Assembly (NCBI GenBank): GCA_016703545.1
Contig: JADJBX010000002.1
Coordinates: forward strand, 248,001 to 312,000
Reading direction: 5' to 3'
From: Candidatus Amarobacillus elongatus
GTDB taxonomy: Bacteria > Chloroflexota > Dehalococcoidia > Tepidiformales > Tepidiformaceae
Length of the DNA stretch: 64,000 nt
Position 1 is the first letter of the stretch, and each line of letters begins with the position of its first letter. Below, piece by piece: positions 50,489-58,859 of this stretch. The notes under the pieces were generated by a model. It had not been told where the DNA came from, made no database searches, and was given only the letters and a program-made list of their open reading frames with translations. The translations under genes were made by a program, and so were the position numbers.

Positions 50489-52231
50489 CTATCCCAGCAG
50501 CACCGTGTACTGGCGCTTCATCCAGTCGCCCTTGGCCTGGTACTCCGCCGCCGTGCGCAGCGCGCCGCGTTTGCCCGTCTCGCGGGCGTACGCGAGGTTC
50601 AGGGCGGCATGGTGGTTTTCCAGCGGCCCGCGGCGGCGCGCGCGCTCCTTGGCCGCCCGGTTCGTCCACGTCTTGCAGTACTCGATCGCGTCGCGCATCT
50701 CGCCCGCGAGGTCCAAGACCTCCGCCACCGGTTGCGGCTCGATGGGCGCCCGGGCGACCGGCGGCGGCGCCGCGACCCCGAACATCGTCAGTTGCTGCCC
50801 CTCGATGAGCTGTCCCGTGTGGTCGACGTTCAGGTCGCCGGCTTCCACCACGTCGACGATCTCGGGCCCGAGGGCGTCCTCATCGAGCAGCTCGTCCGAA
50901 ACGTAGGCGTCGTCTTCCTCCGCCTCGCGCAGGATCGCGTCGCGGTCGAACAGTTCCGGCTCCGTGCCGCGCACGGCCACGGGCGTGGGCGGTACCTCGC
51001 GTTCGAGGTGCTCGATGATGCTCGCCAGCCGCGGGTCCCGCCCGATGAACACGTTCAGCAGGTTCTGCCGCTCCGGCAGGTTGTGGTTGTACCGCAGCCC
51101 ACGGCCCAGCTGCTGGATGACGGGCTCGCGGCTGAACACCGCGTCGAGCTTCAGCAGCACGCTCACGGTCGGCGCGTCGAACCCCTCGCTCGCCTTCTTC
51201 ACCTGGATCAGGACGTCGTACTCGCCCGCGTGGAACGCCTTGAGGCGCCGGTCGTTGTCCGCGTCTGAGATATCGCCGCTGTGCACGACGACGCAACGCA
51301 GCGACGGGTGCCAGCGTGAGAACTCGCGCCACAGGTGGTTCGCGTGCTCCGTCGTGGCGGCGAAGACCAACCCCTGGTGCTGCTTCGGCGCGGCCGCGAT
51401 CTTCGCCTGGAGCGCGAGGGCGAACTCCCGGACGAGCGGCTCCACATAATCCTCGTTCCAGCGCAGCTGCTGCCGTACGCACCGCTGGTCGAAGTCCGGC
51501 AGCTCCGCCATCTCCGACGCGCTGAACTCGTACGTTTCGCCGTCGCTGCCGCGGAGCTGGACCGCGTAATCCTTCATCTGCAGGTTCAGGTGCTTGAGGA
51601 TGTGCCGCTCCTTCCACGCCTGGCGCATGGAGACGAGCACGAGCGGGTCGATCTGGCGGTAGCCGTCGCCGGTCTCGACGTACCGGGCGCCGCCGATGGC
51701 GTCGCGGTCCAGCCGCACGGGCGTGGCCGAGAGCATGATCGTCGAGAACGCGCCGAGGCTGCTCACCGTCGCCGCCCACCGTCCCGTTTCCCCGAGGTGG
51801 TGCGCCTCGTCGCAGACGATGTGCACGCGCCGTTCGCGGCAGAGCCGCTGGTACATGGCCGGCGCCGCCACCACCTGCTGGTAGGTCGCCACGATGAAGT
51901 TCGCACGCGTGTTCCGGATGCGGTCCGGGGCGGCGTTGTCCGCGAGGATCTTGCGAATCGTGCGCACCGACCCCACGACGTGCAGCGCCTTCTCGATGCC
52001 GCCGTAGACCTGGGTGCGAAGGACGTCCGTGGGCGTGAGGTAGAGGCAGGTATCGGCGTCCGCCACGTTCGCGGCCACTTCGAAGGAACCCACGCCGATG
52101 ACCGTCTTGCCGTACCCAACGGGCACGACCACCAGCTCGGAGCGCGACCCCTGCCGCAACGCGTCGCCCCAGCGAGCGAGCGCCTCCGCCTGCCCCGGGC
52201 GCAGCTTGCGGGATACTGTCGAGCTGGTCAC
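50489..52231 (-). CDS. Superfamily 2 DEAD/DEAH helicase
   Basis: The 580-residue protein has motif I VPVGYGKTV (GYGKT, not GxGKT with Gly at x), motif II DEAHH, motif III SATPVRLD, a helicase C domain (VVVHSGDIS, then LIQVKKASEGFDAP) and motif VI QQLGRGLRYN. Residues 440-580 are an acidic linker and a basic helical tail with no named domain. The organisation recalls type III-restriction-like or XPB-like SF2 proteins. No nuclease or methyltransferase gene is adjacent, so it is an orphan. The start is GTG 52231, with TATTCT at 52255-52260 as -10. Confidence 0.9.
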   Translation of the reverse strand: MTSSTVSRKLRPGQAEALARWGDALRQGSRSELVVVPVGYGKTVIGVGSFEVAANVADADTCLYLTPTDVLRTQVYGGIEKALHVVGSVRTIRKILADNAAPDRIRNTRANFIVATYQQVVAAPAMYQRLCRERRVHIVCDEAHHLGETGRWAATVSSLGAFSTIMLSATPVRLDRDAIGGARYVETGDGYRQIDPLVLVSMRQAWKERHILKHLNLQMKDYAVQLRGSDGETYEFSASEMAELPDFDQRCVRQQLRWNEDYVEPLVREFALALQAKIAAAPKQHQGLVFAATTEHANHLWREFSRWHPSLRCVVVHSGDISDADNDRRLKAFHAGEYDVLIQVKKASEGFDAPTVSVLLKLDAVFSREPVIQQLGRGLRYNHNLPERQNLLNVFIGRDPRLASIIEHLEREVPPTPVAVRGTEPELFDRDAILREAEEDDAYVSDELLDEDALGPEIVDVVEAGDLNVDHTGQLIEGQQLTMFGVAAPPPVARAPIEPQPVAEVLDLAGEMRDAIEYCKTWTNRAAKERARRRGPLENHHAALNLAYARETGKRGALRTAAEYQAKGDWMKRQYTVLLG

Positions 52232-52254
52232 AGACGCGCCGCCCCCGTGTCACG

Positions 52255-52260
52255 AGAATA
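52255..52260 (-). promoter_or_regulatory. -10 hexamer (TATTCT) of the helicase gene
   Basis: TATTCT ends 23 nt before GTG 52231. Confidence 0.4.
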
Positions 52261-52333
52261 CGGTTGAGCGTACGACGGAGGTGCCGGTGTGGTCACCCGC
52301 GATGCCGGAGGCAGCATGGCCGGGAAGAGGGCG

Positions 52334-53209
52334 TCAGGAACCCGACGACACCATCGTGATCACGCTCCGGAACGGCCGCAGCGGAGCCGTGGTGCCCGCG
52401 CCCGAACCGGAGGTGTGGCCGCCGTCACTCGTCGGGGCCTGCTTTTCGAGGAACTCCGCCGCCACCCAGCCGGTGCCCGCGGGCGCCGAAATCTTCACCC
52501 ACTGGCGGCCCCCGGCCGTGAGCGGGTCGCTGAGGACGGTGACCTGCGTGCCATCGCGGAGGATGCCGAGCGGTGCCTGCGCCGTGCTCGCCTCGGGGCG
52601 AAGGTTCAGCCCTTCGGGGCCAGCCTTCACAACGGCGAGGTCGCCCGCGCGAACGGCCTTGCTCGCCGTGGGCGGAAGCGAAGTGCGCGTGGAGACGCCG
52701 GGTGTGGCGCCAAAGCGGTACACATGGAAGTTCAGCCCGTATTCCAGGGCCTTCTCGGCCGGGTTGTAGTCGAACCGGAGCTCGACCATCCCGTCCCAGT
52801 TCTGGTTGGCATCGATGCCGTTGACCGTGCCGTCGCCATTGTTCTCAAGGACGATGAGCGTATGCAGGCCACGGTAATCCGCATCGGGACCGTGATAGCG
52901 GTCTGAGACCACCTGGATCACATCACCGGCCTGCGCGTCCTTGAGAGAGACCTCAACCGCGCCGGCCTCGAAGAAGCCATCGATGTAGTCGAACCCCACC
53001 TTGCGGCCCGTGGCGTCGAACACGACGCGCTGCATCCAGAGCCAGCATTCCCCCTGCCACGTGCCCAGGTCGCGAAGGGCGCGCGCGGCGATGGGGTTGG
53101 AGGTGGGGGTGTTCGCTTCTTCCGCAGCGGAAGCAGCACGGACACTGAAGGTGGCGACAATGGCGAGCAGGATACCCACCAGGGCCAGCCGGTGTTGGGA
53201 CAACGGCAT
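52334..53209 (-). CDS. Secreted CHAP/NlpC-like protein with SH3 domain
   Basis: The 291-residue protein has a Sec signal peptide (residues 1-28, ASAAE). A papain-like cell-wall-amidase-type domain follows (about 45-165), with the likely cysteine in GECWLWMQRV and histidine in GLHTLIVLEN. A bacterial SH3 domain lies at about 200-262 (GLNLRPEASTAQAPLGILRDG, WVAAEFLEK), and a Ser/Gly-rich tail ends the protein. It is probably a peptidoglycan hydrolase. ATG 53209 has AGGA seven nt upstream. A structured leader precedes it. Confidence 0.82.
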   Translation of the reverse strand: MPLSQHRLALVGILLAIVATFSVRAASAAEEANTPTSNPIAARALRDLGTWQGECWLWMQRVVFDATGRKVGFDYIDGFFEAGAVEVSLKDAQAGDVIQVVSDRYHGPDADYRGLHTLIVLENNGDGTVNGIDANQNWDGMVELRFDYNPAEKALEYGLNFHVYRFGATPGVSTRTSLPPTASKAVRAGDLAVVKAGPEGLNLRPEASTAQAPLGILRDGTQVTVLSDPLTAGGRQWVKISAPAGTGWVAAEFLEKQAPTSDGGHTSGSGAGTTAPLRPFRSVITMVSSGS

Positions 53210-53230
53210 CGCTTTTCCTGTTCTGGTTTT

Positions 53231-53357
53231 CCTCGTCTTGTCGCCCGCTGGCTGCGGGCTTCGTGGCAAGGTAAACGTGTGCTGCTTCACAGGCAATACG
53301 TTTTGGAGCCTTCCCGGGGGGATTAATCCCCAATTTTCATCCGTCAAACGACCGAGG
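53231..53357 (-). promoter_or_regulatory. Structured 5' leader, candidate riboswitch
   Basis: On the minus strand CCTCG (53353-53357) pairs with CGAGG (53231-53235) and closes a junction of three hairpins: GGGGATTAATCCCC (53318-53331), an AACGT/ACGTT stem (53274-53302) and GCCCGC/GCGGGC (53243-53259). The Shine-Dalgarno lies 10 nt after the closing stem. A TTGGGGATTAATC block recalls the ydaO/yuaA c-di-AMP class, which often controls cell-wall hydrolases, but other conserved blocks match poorly. The class is therefore uncertain. Confidence 0.35.
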
Positions 53358-53436
53358 TGACGATAACGAGAACGGCGGAGGAATCCCCCTACATAAGGGG
53401 ACAAACGGTGGACGTGGCCGCTCAAACGCCACCGGC

Positions 53437-53442
53437 GTAGCC
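53437..53442 (+). promoter_or_regulatory. -10 hexamer (TAGCCT)
   Basis: TAGCCT lies 29 nt upstream of ATG 53472; the leader contains TGGAGG. Confidence 0.4.
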
Positions 53443-53471
53443 TGCGCAGCAACCCACTGGAGGCCGCCGCG

Positions 53472-54254
53472 ATGCGCGAAAACACACCCAAATCTCGCTG
53501 GCAACAGGGCGACGTGACCTACGGCGCCTGGCTCTCGCTCCCCAGCACCTTCTCCGCCGAGGTCATGGCCCATCAGGGCTTCGATTGGCTCTGCCTCGAT
53601 ATGCAGCACGGCCTCATCGACTACCAGGTCGCCGTCACCATGCTCCAGGCGATCGCAACCACACCCACGATCCCGTTCGTGCGCGTGCCATGGAACGAGT
53701 TCGGCATCATCGGCAAGATGCTCGACGCCGGCGCGATGGGGATCATCGTTCCCATGGTCAACAGCGTGGAGGAGGCCAAAGCCGCCGTCGCCGCCTGCCG
53801 CTACTTCCCCCAGGGCTCGCGCAGCTTCGGCCCCACACGCGCCGGCTATTACGCCGGCACCGACTACTTCGCCAACGCCAACCAGCAGATCGCCTGCATC
53901 CCCATGGTCGAGACGAAGCAGGCCGTCGACCGCCTCGAGGAGATCCTCGCGGTGCCCGGCATCGATGCCGTCTACGTCGGTCCCGCCGACCTCAGCATCA
54001 CACTTGGCCTGCCGCCGGGGATGGACAACGGCGGCGCGTTCGAAGAGGCGCGGGTGCACATCGCCGAGGTCTGCCGCCGTCACGGCGTCGCCCCCGGCAT
54101 TCACGCCAACGCCGGCCTCGCCGCGAAGCATGCCGCCGCGGGCTACCAGATGATCACCGTCAGCGGCGATGTCCCCGCCATGACCGCCGGCGCCGCCCGC
54201 GACCTCGCAACCGTGCGCGAAAGCGCCCCGGCCTCGAAGCCGCTGTACGGCTGA
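53472..54254 (+). CDS. HpcH/HpaI family aldolase
   Basis: The 260-residue class II pyruvate aldolase has GAWLSLPSTFSAEVMAHQGF, DWLCLDMQHGLIDY, the arginine in FVRVPWN, AMGIIVPMVNSVEEAK, the metal-binding glutamate in IPMVETKQAVD and VGPADLSITLG. It should cleave or form 2-keto-3-deoxy acids using a divalent metal. The exact substrate (4-hydroxy-2-oxoheptanedioate-like or other) is unknown. ATG 53472 has TGGAGG nine nt upstream. Confidence 0.93.
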   Translation: MRENTPKSRWQQGDVTYGAWLSLPSTFSAEVMAHQGFDWLCLDMQHGLIDYQVAVTMLQAIATTPTIPFVRVPWNEFGIIGKMLDAGAMGIIVPMVNSVEEAKAAVAACRYFPQGSRSFGPTRAGYYAGTDYFANANQQIACIPMVETKQAVDRLEEILAVPGIDAVYVGPADLSITLGLPPGMDNGGAFEEARVHIAEVCRRHGVAPGIHANAGLAAKHAAAGYQMITVSGDVPAMTAGAARDLATVRESAPASKPLYG

Positions 54255-54260
54255 GCCCGG

Positions 54261-55034
54261 TCAGCGGCCCTTGAACTCGGGCGCGCGCTTCTCCGCGAAC
54301 GCGCGCGGCCCTTCCGTGGCGTCCTCGGTCTGGAGGATTTCGGCGTAGAGCTTCGCCTCCAGCCGCATCCCGTCGCGGAAGGGCATCTCCCAGCCGCCTT
54401 CGTACGCTGCCTGCTTCATCGCCCGCACCGCCAGCGGCGCGTTCAGCGTCAGCCGGTGCGCCCATTCCAGCGCCGTGTCGACAAGGTCCGCCTGCGGGAA
54501 GACGCGGTTGACCAGCCCGTACCGCTCCGCCTCGGCGGAATCGATCCGCTCGGCGAACATGATCATTTCCATCGCCTTGCCGAACGGGATGTAGCGAGCG
54601 AGCCGCTGCGTTTGCCCCCCGCCGGCGACGATCCCTCGCTTCGCCGCCATCGTCCCGAAGGTCGCGTTCGGCGATGCGAGGCGGATATCGCACCCCAGCG
54701 CCAGCGCGAGCCCCGCCGCCAGGCAGTGCCCGTTGATGGCGGCGATGATCGGCTTCCAGATACCCTCGGGGGCGAGGTGGTCCCGGCCCTCGTTCCGGCG
54801 GCGGCTCCAGTCGTTTGCCTGGTCCTGCGAACTCTTCACCAGGTCGCGACCCGCGCAGAACGCCTTCTCGCCCGCGCCCGTGACAACCGCCACGTGAACC
54901 GATTCGTCCGTCTCCAGCTGCTTCCACGCCTCGCCCAGCTGGTCGTACATGAGGGGGTCGATGCTGTTCATCGCTTCCGGGCGGTTCAGCGTGATGACGA
55001 GCGTTTTTCCGGAACGGGTGACGTCGATTGGCAT
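54261..55034 (-). CDS. Enoyl-CoA hydratase/isomerase
   Basis: The 257-residue crotonase-fold protein has ITLNRPEAMNSID, EKAFCAGRDLVKS, IIAAINGHCLAAGLALALGCD and KRGIVAGGGQTQRLARYIP. The C-terminal EGPRAFAEKRAPEFKGR is the usual crotonase ending. ATG 55034 lies 6 nt after TACACT, in a leaderless arrangement. It converges with the HpcH aldolase gene, with only 6 nt between stops. It probably serves acyl-CoA degradation. Confidence 0.94.
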   Translation of the reverse strand: MPIDVTRSGKTLVITLNRPEAMNSIDPLMYDQLGEAWKQLETDESVHVAVVTGAGEKAFCAGRDLVKSSQDQANDWSRRRNEGRDHLAPEGIWKPIIAAINGHCLAAGLALALGCDIRLASPNATFGTMAAKRGIVAGGGQTQRLARYIPFGKAMEMIMFAERIDSAEAERYGLVNRVFPQADLVDTALEWAHRLTLNAPLAVRAMKQAAYEGGWEMPFRDGMRLEAKLYAEILQTEDATEGPRAFAEKRAPEFKGR

Positions 55035-55040
55035 GCGCGA

Positions 55041-55046
55041 AGTGTA
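55041..55046 (-). promoter_or_regulatory. -10 hexamer (TACACT), leaderless arrangement
   Basis: TACACT ends 6 nt before ATG 55034; no Shine-Dalgarno fits. Confidence 0.55.
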
Positions 55047-55287
55047 GCGGCGGACATGCGCTCGCGGGACGAGGCTCCGGTCCCGGTTCCAGGCCCCCCC
55101 CGCGGCGTTCGCAAAACGCGTTTCAAACCCAGGGCCTCGAATCCTTGTCGAGGCTTGCCCAACCGGTCCCTTGACGCGGGCCCGGACGGGTCCTTTCCTC
55201 TCCGCCCAAAGACCGAAGCGCGTTCACGTCGATAGCGGGACGATGCCCGGCACTGCCTCACGCACAGTTGAGTGCAGGAGGTGGCGC

Positions 55288-55656
55288 GTGATTCGACTGC
55301 TGCTGGTGGACGACGAGGTCTCGGTGCGAAAGGGGCTGCGCATGCAGCTCGAACTCGAACCGGACGTGGATGTGGTGGGTGAAGCCGGTGACGGCGAAAC
55401 GGCGCTGCGCATCGCCCCCGAACTCGCCCCGGATGTCATCCTCATGGACATCCGCATGAAGGGCATGGACGGCATCACCGCGACGCGCGCCCTCCGCGAT
55501 TCCTACCCCGGCGCCGCCGTCGTCGTGCTCAGCCTCCAGGACGACCAGGCGACCAAGGACCTCGCGTCGCATGCCGGCGCCCGCGCCTTCGTCGGCAAGC
55601 ACGAAGCCGCCACGCAGCTCATCACCACCATCCGCAACGTCGCCCCCGCGGTCTGA
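55288..55656 (+). CDS. Single-domain response regulator receiver
   Basis: The 122-residue receiver has LLVDDE acidic residues, phospho-acceptor D in VILMDIRMKGMDGITATR, a serine (VVLSLQDD) at the usual Thr/Ser position and the lysine in AFVGKHE. It resembles the N-terminal half of a NarL regulator whose HTH is missing: the stop TGA 55654-55656 comes right after the receiver. GTG 55288 has GGAGGTG. The 253 nt upstream hold only a weak 6-bp hairpin and no gene. Confidence 0.88.
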   Translation: MIRLLLVDDEVSVRKGLRMQLELEPDVDVVGEAGDGETALRIAPELAPDVILMDIRMKGMDGITATRALRDSYPGAAVVVLSLQDDQATKDLASHAGARAFVGKHEAATQLITTIRNVAPAV

Positions 55657-55686
55657 CGCTCCCGCGACGCACATCCGCCCGGTCCG

Positions 55687-55692
55687 TAGACT
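55687..55692 (+). promoter_or_regulatory. -10 hexamer (TAGACT)
   Basis: TAGACT lies 31 nt upstream of ATG 55724; the leader carries GTGAGGGAAG. Confidence 0.4.
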
Positions 55693-55723
55693 GCGCCCCA
55701 CTACCAGCAGTGAGGGAAGTCGA

Positions 55724-56509
55724 ATGGACATCAAGGGTGGTGTGGTCATCGTCACGGGTTCCGCCACCGGCGTCGGGGCCGCCTGCGCGAAACTGCTCGC
55801 CTCCAAGGGCTGCAACGTCGTCATCAACTACACGAAGAGCGAGGCCGAGGCGAAGGAGACCGCCGCCGCCTGCGAAGCCCTCGGCGTCGAGACCCTGCTC
55901 GTGCAGGCCGATGTCTCGAAGGACGAGGACTGCCGCCGCATGGTCCAGGAGACGATGGACCGCTGGGGCCGCGTCGATGGCCTCATTAACAATGCCGGGA
56001 CGACGCAATTCGTCAACCACGCCAACCTCGACGGTCTCAGCGCCGACGACTTCCTGCGGATCTACTCCGTCAACGTCGTCGGGCCGTTCCAGATGACCCG
56101 CGCGGTCACCCCGCACATGAAGGCGGCGGGCCGCGGCGCCGTGGTGAACATCTCCTCGATCGCGGGCGTGCTGGGGCTCGGCAGCTCCGTCGCCTACACC
56201 GCCTCCAAGGGCGCGCTCAACACCATGACGCTCTCCCTCGCCCGCGCGCTCGGGCCGGAGATTCGCGTGAACACGGTCTGCCCCGGGTTCATCCAGGGGC
56301 GATGGCTCCGCGGCGGCATGGGCGACGACGCCTACGAGGCCGCCGTGGCGGCGCAGGAGCGCAACACGCCGCTGCGCAAGGCCGGCACCCCCGAGGACAT
56401 GGCCCAGGCGGCCGTCTGGTTCGTCGAAGGGGCTGACCTCATCACCGGCGAGTTCCTCATCGTCGATGCGGGCAGCCATCTCGGCGGCGCGCCCTTGCGT
56501 CCGCGCTGA
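55724..56509 (+). CDS. Short-chain dehydrogenase/reductase (FabG-like)
   Basis: The 261-residue classical SDR has VTGSATGVGAACA, NNAGTTQF, the serine in VNISSIAG and the YTASK Tyr-Lys motif, with a normal C-terminal FLIVDAGSHLGG. It resembles FabG/3-oxoacyl reductases in length and motifs, but the true substrate is unknown. A strong terminator follows, shared with the convergent acyl-CoA dehydrogenase. Confidence 0.94.
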   Translation: MDIKGGVVIVTGSATGVGAACAKLLASKGCNVVINYTKSEAEAKETAAACEALGVETLLVQADVSKDEDCRRMVQETMDRWGRVDGLINNAGTTQFVNHANLDGLSADDFLRIYSVNVVGPFQMTRAVTPHMKAAGRGAVVNISSIAGVLGLGSSVAYTASKGALNTMTLSLARALGPEIRVNTVCPGFIQGRWLRGGMGDDAYEAAVAAQERNTPLRKAGTPEDMAQAAVWFVEGADLITGEFLIVDAGSHLGGAPLRPR

Positions 56510-56541
56510 CGCCCACCAGTTTTTCCTGGCCACAACGAAAG

Positions 56542-56567
56542 AAGCCCCTCCGTGAGGAGGGGCTTCC
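56542..56567. terminator. Bidirectional terminator
   Basis: An 11-bp perfect stem with a 4-nt loop lies between the convergent SDR and acyl-CoA dehydrogenase genes. Confidence 0.85.
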
Positions 56568-56599
56568 GCCGTGCGAGGCCGTGGAAGTAGGGATGGAGA

Positions 56600-57763
56600 T
56601 TAGCCGCGCGGCAGGCCGAGGCCGCGGGTCGCCATGATGCCCTTCTGGACTTCGGTCGTACCGCCCGCGATCGTCGAGCTCACGCTCTGCATGTAGCCCT
56701 GCGAGGCGCGGTTGCGGATGTTCCCGTGCATGCCCAGCAGGTGCATCGAGAGCGTCGAGATCCGCTGCGTCAGCTCGCTGGAGAACATCTTGCACATGCT
56801 CGACTCGTGGTTCGGGATCTTCCCCGAAAGCTGCATCGAGATGACGCGGTAGCTCAGCATCTTCGCCACTTCGCACTCGACCCACCGGTCCACGAACTCG
56901 AGCTTCACCTTCGGGTTGCGGTCGAAGGAGGCGCCGTCGTCGCCGCGCTTCGTGCGGCGGATGAGGCTCTCCAGCTGCTTGCGCACGCCGATGGCCGAGC
57001 CGATCGAGGAGCGCTCGAAGTCGAGGGTGGTCGTGCCCACGTACCAGCCGCGGTTCTCTTCGCCGATGCGGTTGCGAACCGGCACGCGCACATCCTCGAA
57101 GAACACTTCGTTGAAGGTCTGCGTGCCCGCGAGGGTGGTCAGCGGGCGAACCGTGACGCCCGGCGCGTGCATGTCGAGCAGGAGGTAGGTGATGCCGCGG
57201 TGCTTCGGCGCGTCCGGGTCGGTGCGCACGAGCATGTACATCATGTCCGCGAACTGCGCGCCGGTCGTCCAGATCTTCTGGCCGTTGATGACGTACTCGT
57301 CACCGTCGCGGACGGCGCGGGTCTGGAGGGAGGCGAGGTCGGAGCCGGCGCCCGGCTCGGAGTAGCCCTGGCACCAGATCACTTCGCCGCGAAGGATCGC
57401 ACTCAGGTGCTCGGCCTTCTGCTCTTCGGTGCCGTGCTCGATGATGGTCGGCCCGATCATCATGACGCCGAAGCCGCCGACGTTGCCGGGCACGCCCGCT
57501 TCCGCGAACTCTTCGTTCATCACGAACTGGTCGGCCACCGACATGCCGGCGCCGCCGTACTTCGTCGGCCACGAGGGGGCGACCCAGCCCTTTTCCACGA
57601 CCTTCTCGCGCCATGCCTTCATGGCGCCAAGCCGGCCGAAGAGGGAGTTCTCACCGAGCTCCTCGTTGCCCGAGAAGATCTTCGGCGCCTCGGTCTGAAT
57701 AAAGGTGCGGACTTCCTGGCGCCAGGCGGCCATTTCCGGGCTGTCGGCGAGAGTGATTGCCAT
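56600..57763 (-). CDS. Acyl-CoA dehydrogenase
   Basis: The 387-residue flavoenzyme is a paralogue of the gene at 24286-25452, sharing the WCQGYSEPGAGSDLASLQT and INGQKIWTTG blocks. Its C-terminal loop reads STIAGGTTEVQK, so the medium-chain-type catalytic Glu is replaced by Ala. ATG 57763 is chosen with AAGGGGG upstream; TATCCT at 57823-57828 is the probable -10. It could pair with the other enzyme or use a base in helix G. Confidence 0.94.
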   Translation of the reverse strand: MAITLADSPEMAAWRQEVRTFIQTEAPKIFSGNEELGENSLFGRLGAMKAWREKVVEKGWVAPSWPTKYGGAGMSVADQFVMNEEFAEAGVPGNVGGFGVMMIGPTIIEHGTEEQKAEHLSAILRGEVIWCQGYSEPGAGSDLASLQTRAVRDGDEYVINGQKIWTTGAQFADMMYMLVRTDPDAPKHRGITYLLLDMHAPGVTVRPLTTLAGTQTFNEVFFEDVRVPVRNRIGEENRGWYVGTTTLDFERSSIGSAIGVRKQLESLIRRTKRGDDGASFDRNPKVKLEFVDRWVECEVAKMLSYRVISMQLSGKIPNHESSMCKMFSSELTQRISTLSMHLLGMHGNIRNRASQGYMQSVSSTIAGGTTEVQKGIMATRGLGLPRG

Positions 57764-57822
57764 AGTCGAACCCCCTTCGGGTCTGAGCGTTTCCGAGCCA
57801 TTGTGGGGGACATCCGCCGAAG

Positions 57823-57828
57823 AGGATA
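57823..57828 (-). promoter_or_regulatory. -10 hexamer (TATCCT)
   Basis: TATCCT lies about 59 nt upstream of ATG 57763. Confidence 0.35.
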
Positions 57829-57968
57829 GCCGGGGGCTAACGATCTCCCCGGCCGCGCGGCTATCCCCAATGCCTCCCGCGCGGTACGGTGGATCGGTTA
57901 TTGCGAAAGGCGGCCGCATGCCCGCGAAACCGGGCAAATCTGTGCAGCCGCACCCTTAGGAGGACCCC

Positions 57969-58851
57969 CTGGTCACGCCCGTGAGCATGAAGCAGCTCCT
58001 CGAAGCTGGCGTCCACTTCGGACACCAGACTCGCCGTTGGAACCCGAAGATGCGCCAGTTCATCTTCACCGAGCGCAACGGCATCCACATCATCGACCTT
58101 CAGCAGACGGTCACGCGCCTCGACGAGGCCATCAACTTCGTCCGCGACACCGTCGCCGGCGGCGGTGAAGTGCTCGTCATCGGCACCAAGAAGCAGGCCC
58201 GCGAAACCGTCGAGATCGAAGCCTCGCGCGCCTCCATGCCGTACGTGAACAACCGTTGGCTGGGCGGCACGCTCACCAACTTCCGCACCATCCAGAGCCG
58301 CATCCGCCACCTCACCACGCTCGAAACGAACGTCGCCCGCGGCGAGTACACCCGCCTGACGAAGAAGGAACAGCTCGATATCTCCAACGAGATCGAGCGC
58401 ATGAACCGCTACTTCGGCGGCATCAAGAAGATGGAACGCCTGCCCGCCGCGGTGTTCATCATCGACACCGTCAAGGAAAGCATCGCCGTCGCCGAGTGCG
58501 TGCGCCTCAACATCCCGATCGTCTCGCTCGTCGATACGAACTGCGATCCGGACCCGGTGAGCTACCCCATCCCGAGCAACGATGACGCGATCCGCGCGAT
58601 CAAGCTCATCCTCGGCAAGATGGCCGATGCCGCCATCGAAGGCCGCGCGGCGCGAGTCCGGCGCGGGCGCCGGTGTCCACGCCGACGACCTTGCCGCGCG
58701 CATGATCGCCGCCGCCGAAGCCGGCGTCGCGACCGGCACCTTCTCCGCTTCCGCGGAGGACGCGCCCGCCCCCGCCGCCGATGAGGCCGCGTCCGTCACT
58801 GTCATCTCGGCTGCCCAGCAGGCCGCCGCCAACGAACCGGTTCAGGAGTAA
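57969..58851 (+). CDS. rpsB: 30S ribosomal protein S2, apparent frameshift and non-standard start
   Basis: The protein has SMKQLLEAGVHFGHQTRRWN, NGIHIIDLQQT, YVNNRWLGGTLTNF and PIVSLVDTNCDPD, as in S2. A TAGGAGG Shine-Dalgarno points to CTG 57969 as start; GTG 57981 is 17 nt from it, which is too far. After KMADAAIEGRA the frame becomes Arg-rich. The next frame continues with ESGAGAGVHADDLAARMI to TAA 58851, a normal S2-type C-terminal tail. One extra base near 58655 explains this. Since S2 is essential, an assembly error is likely. Confidence 0.93.
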
Positions 58852-58859
58852 CCCACCCA

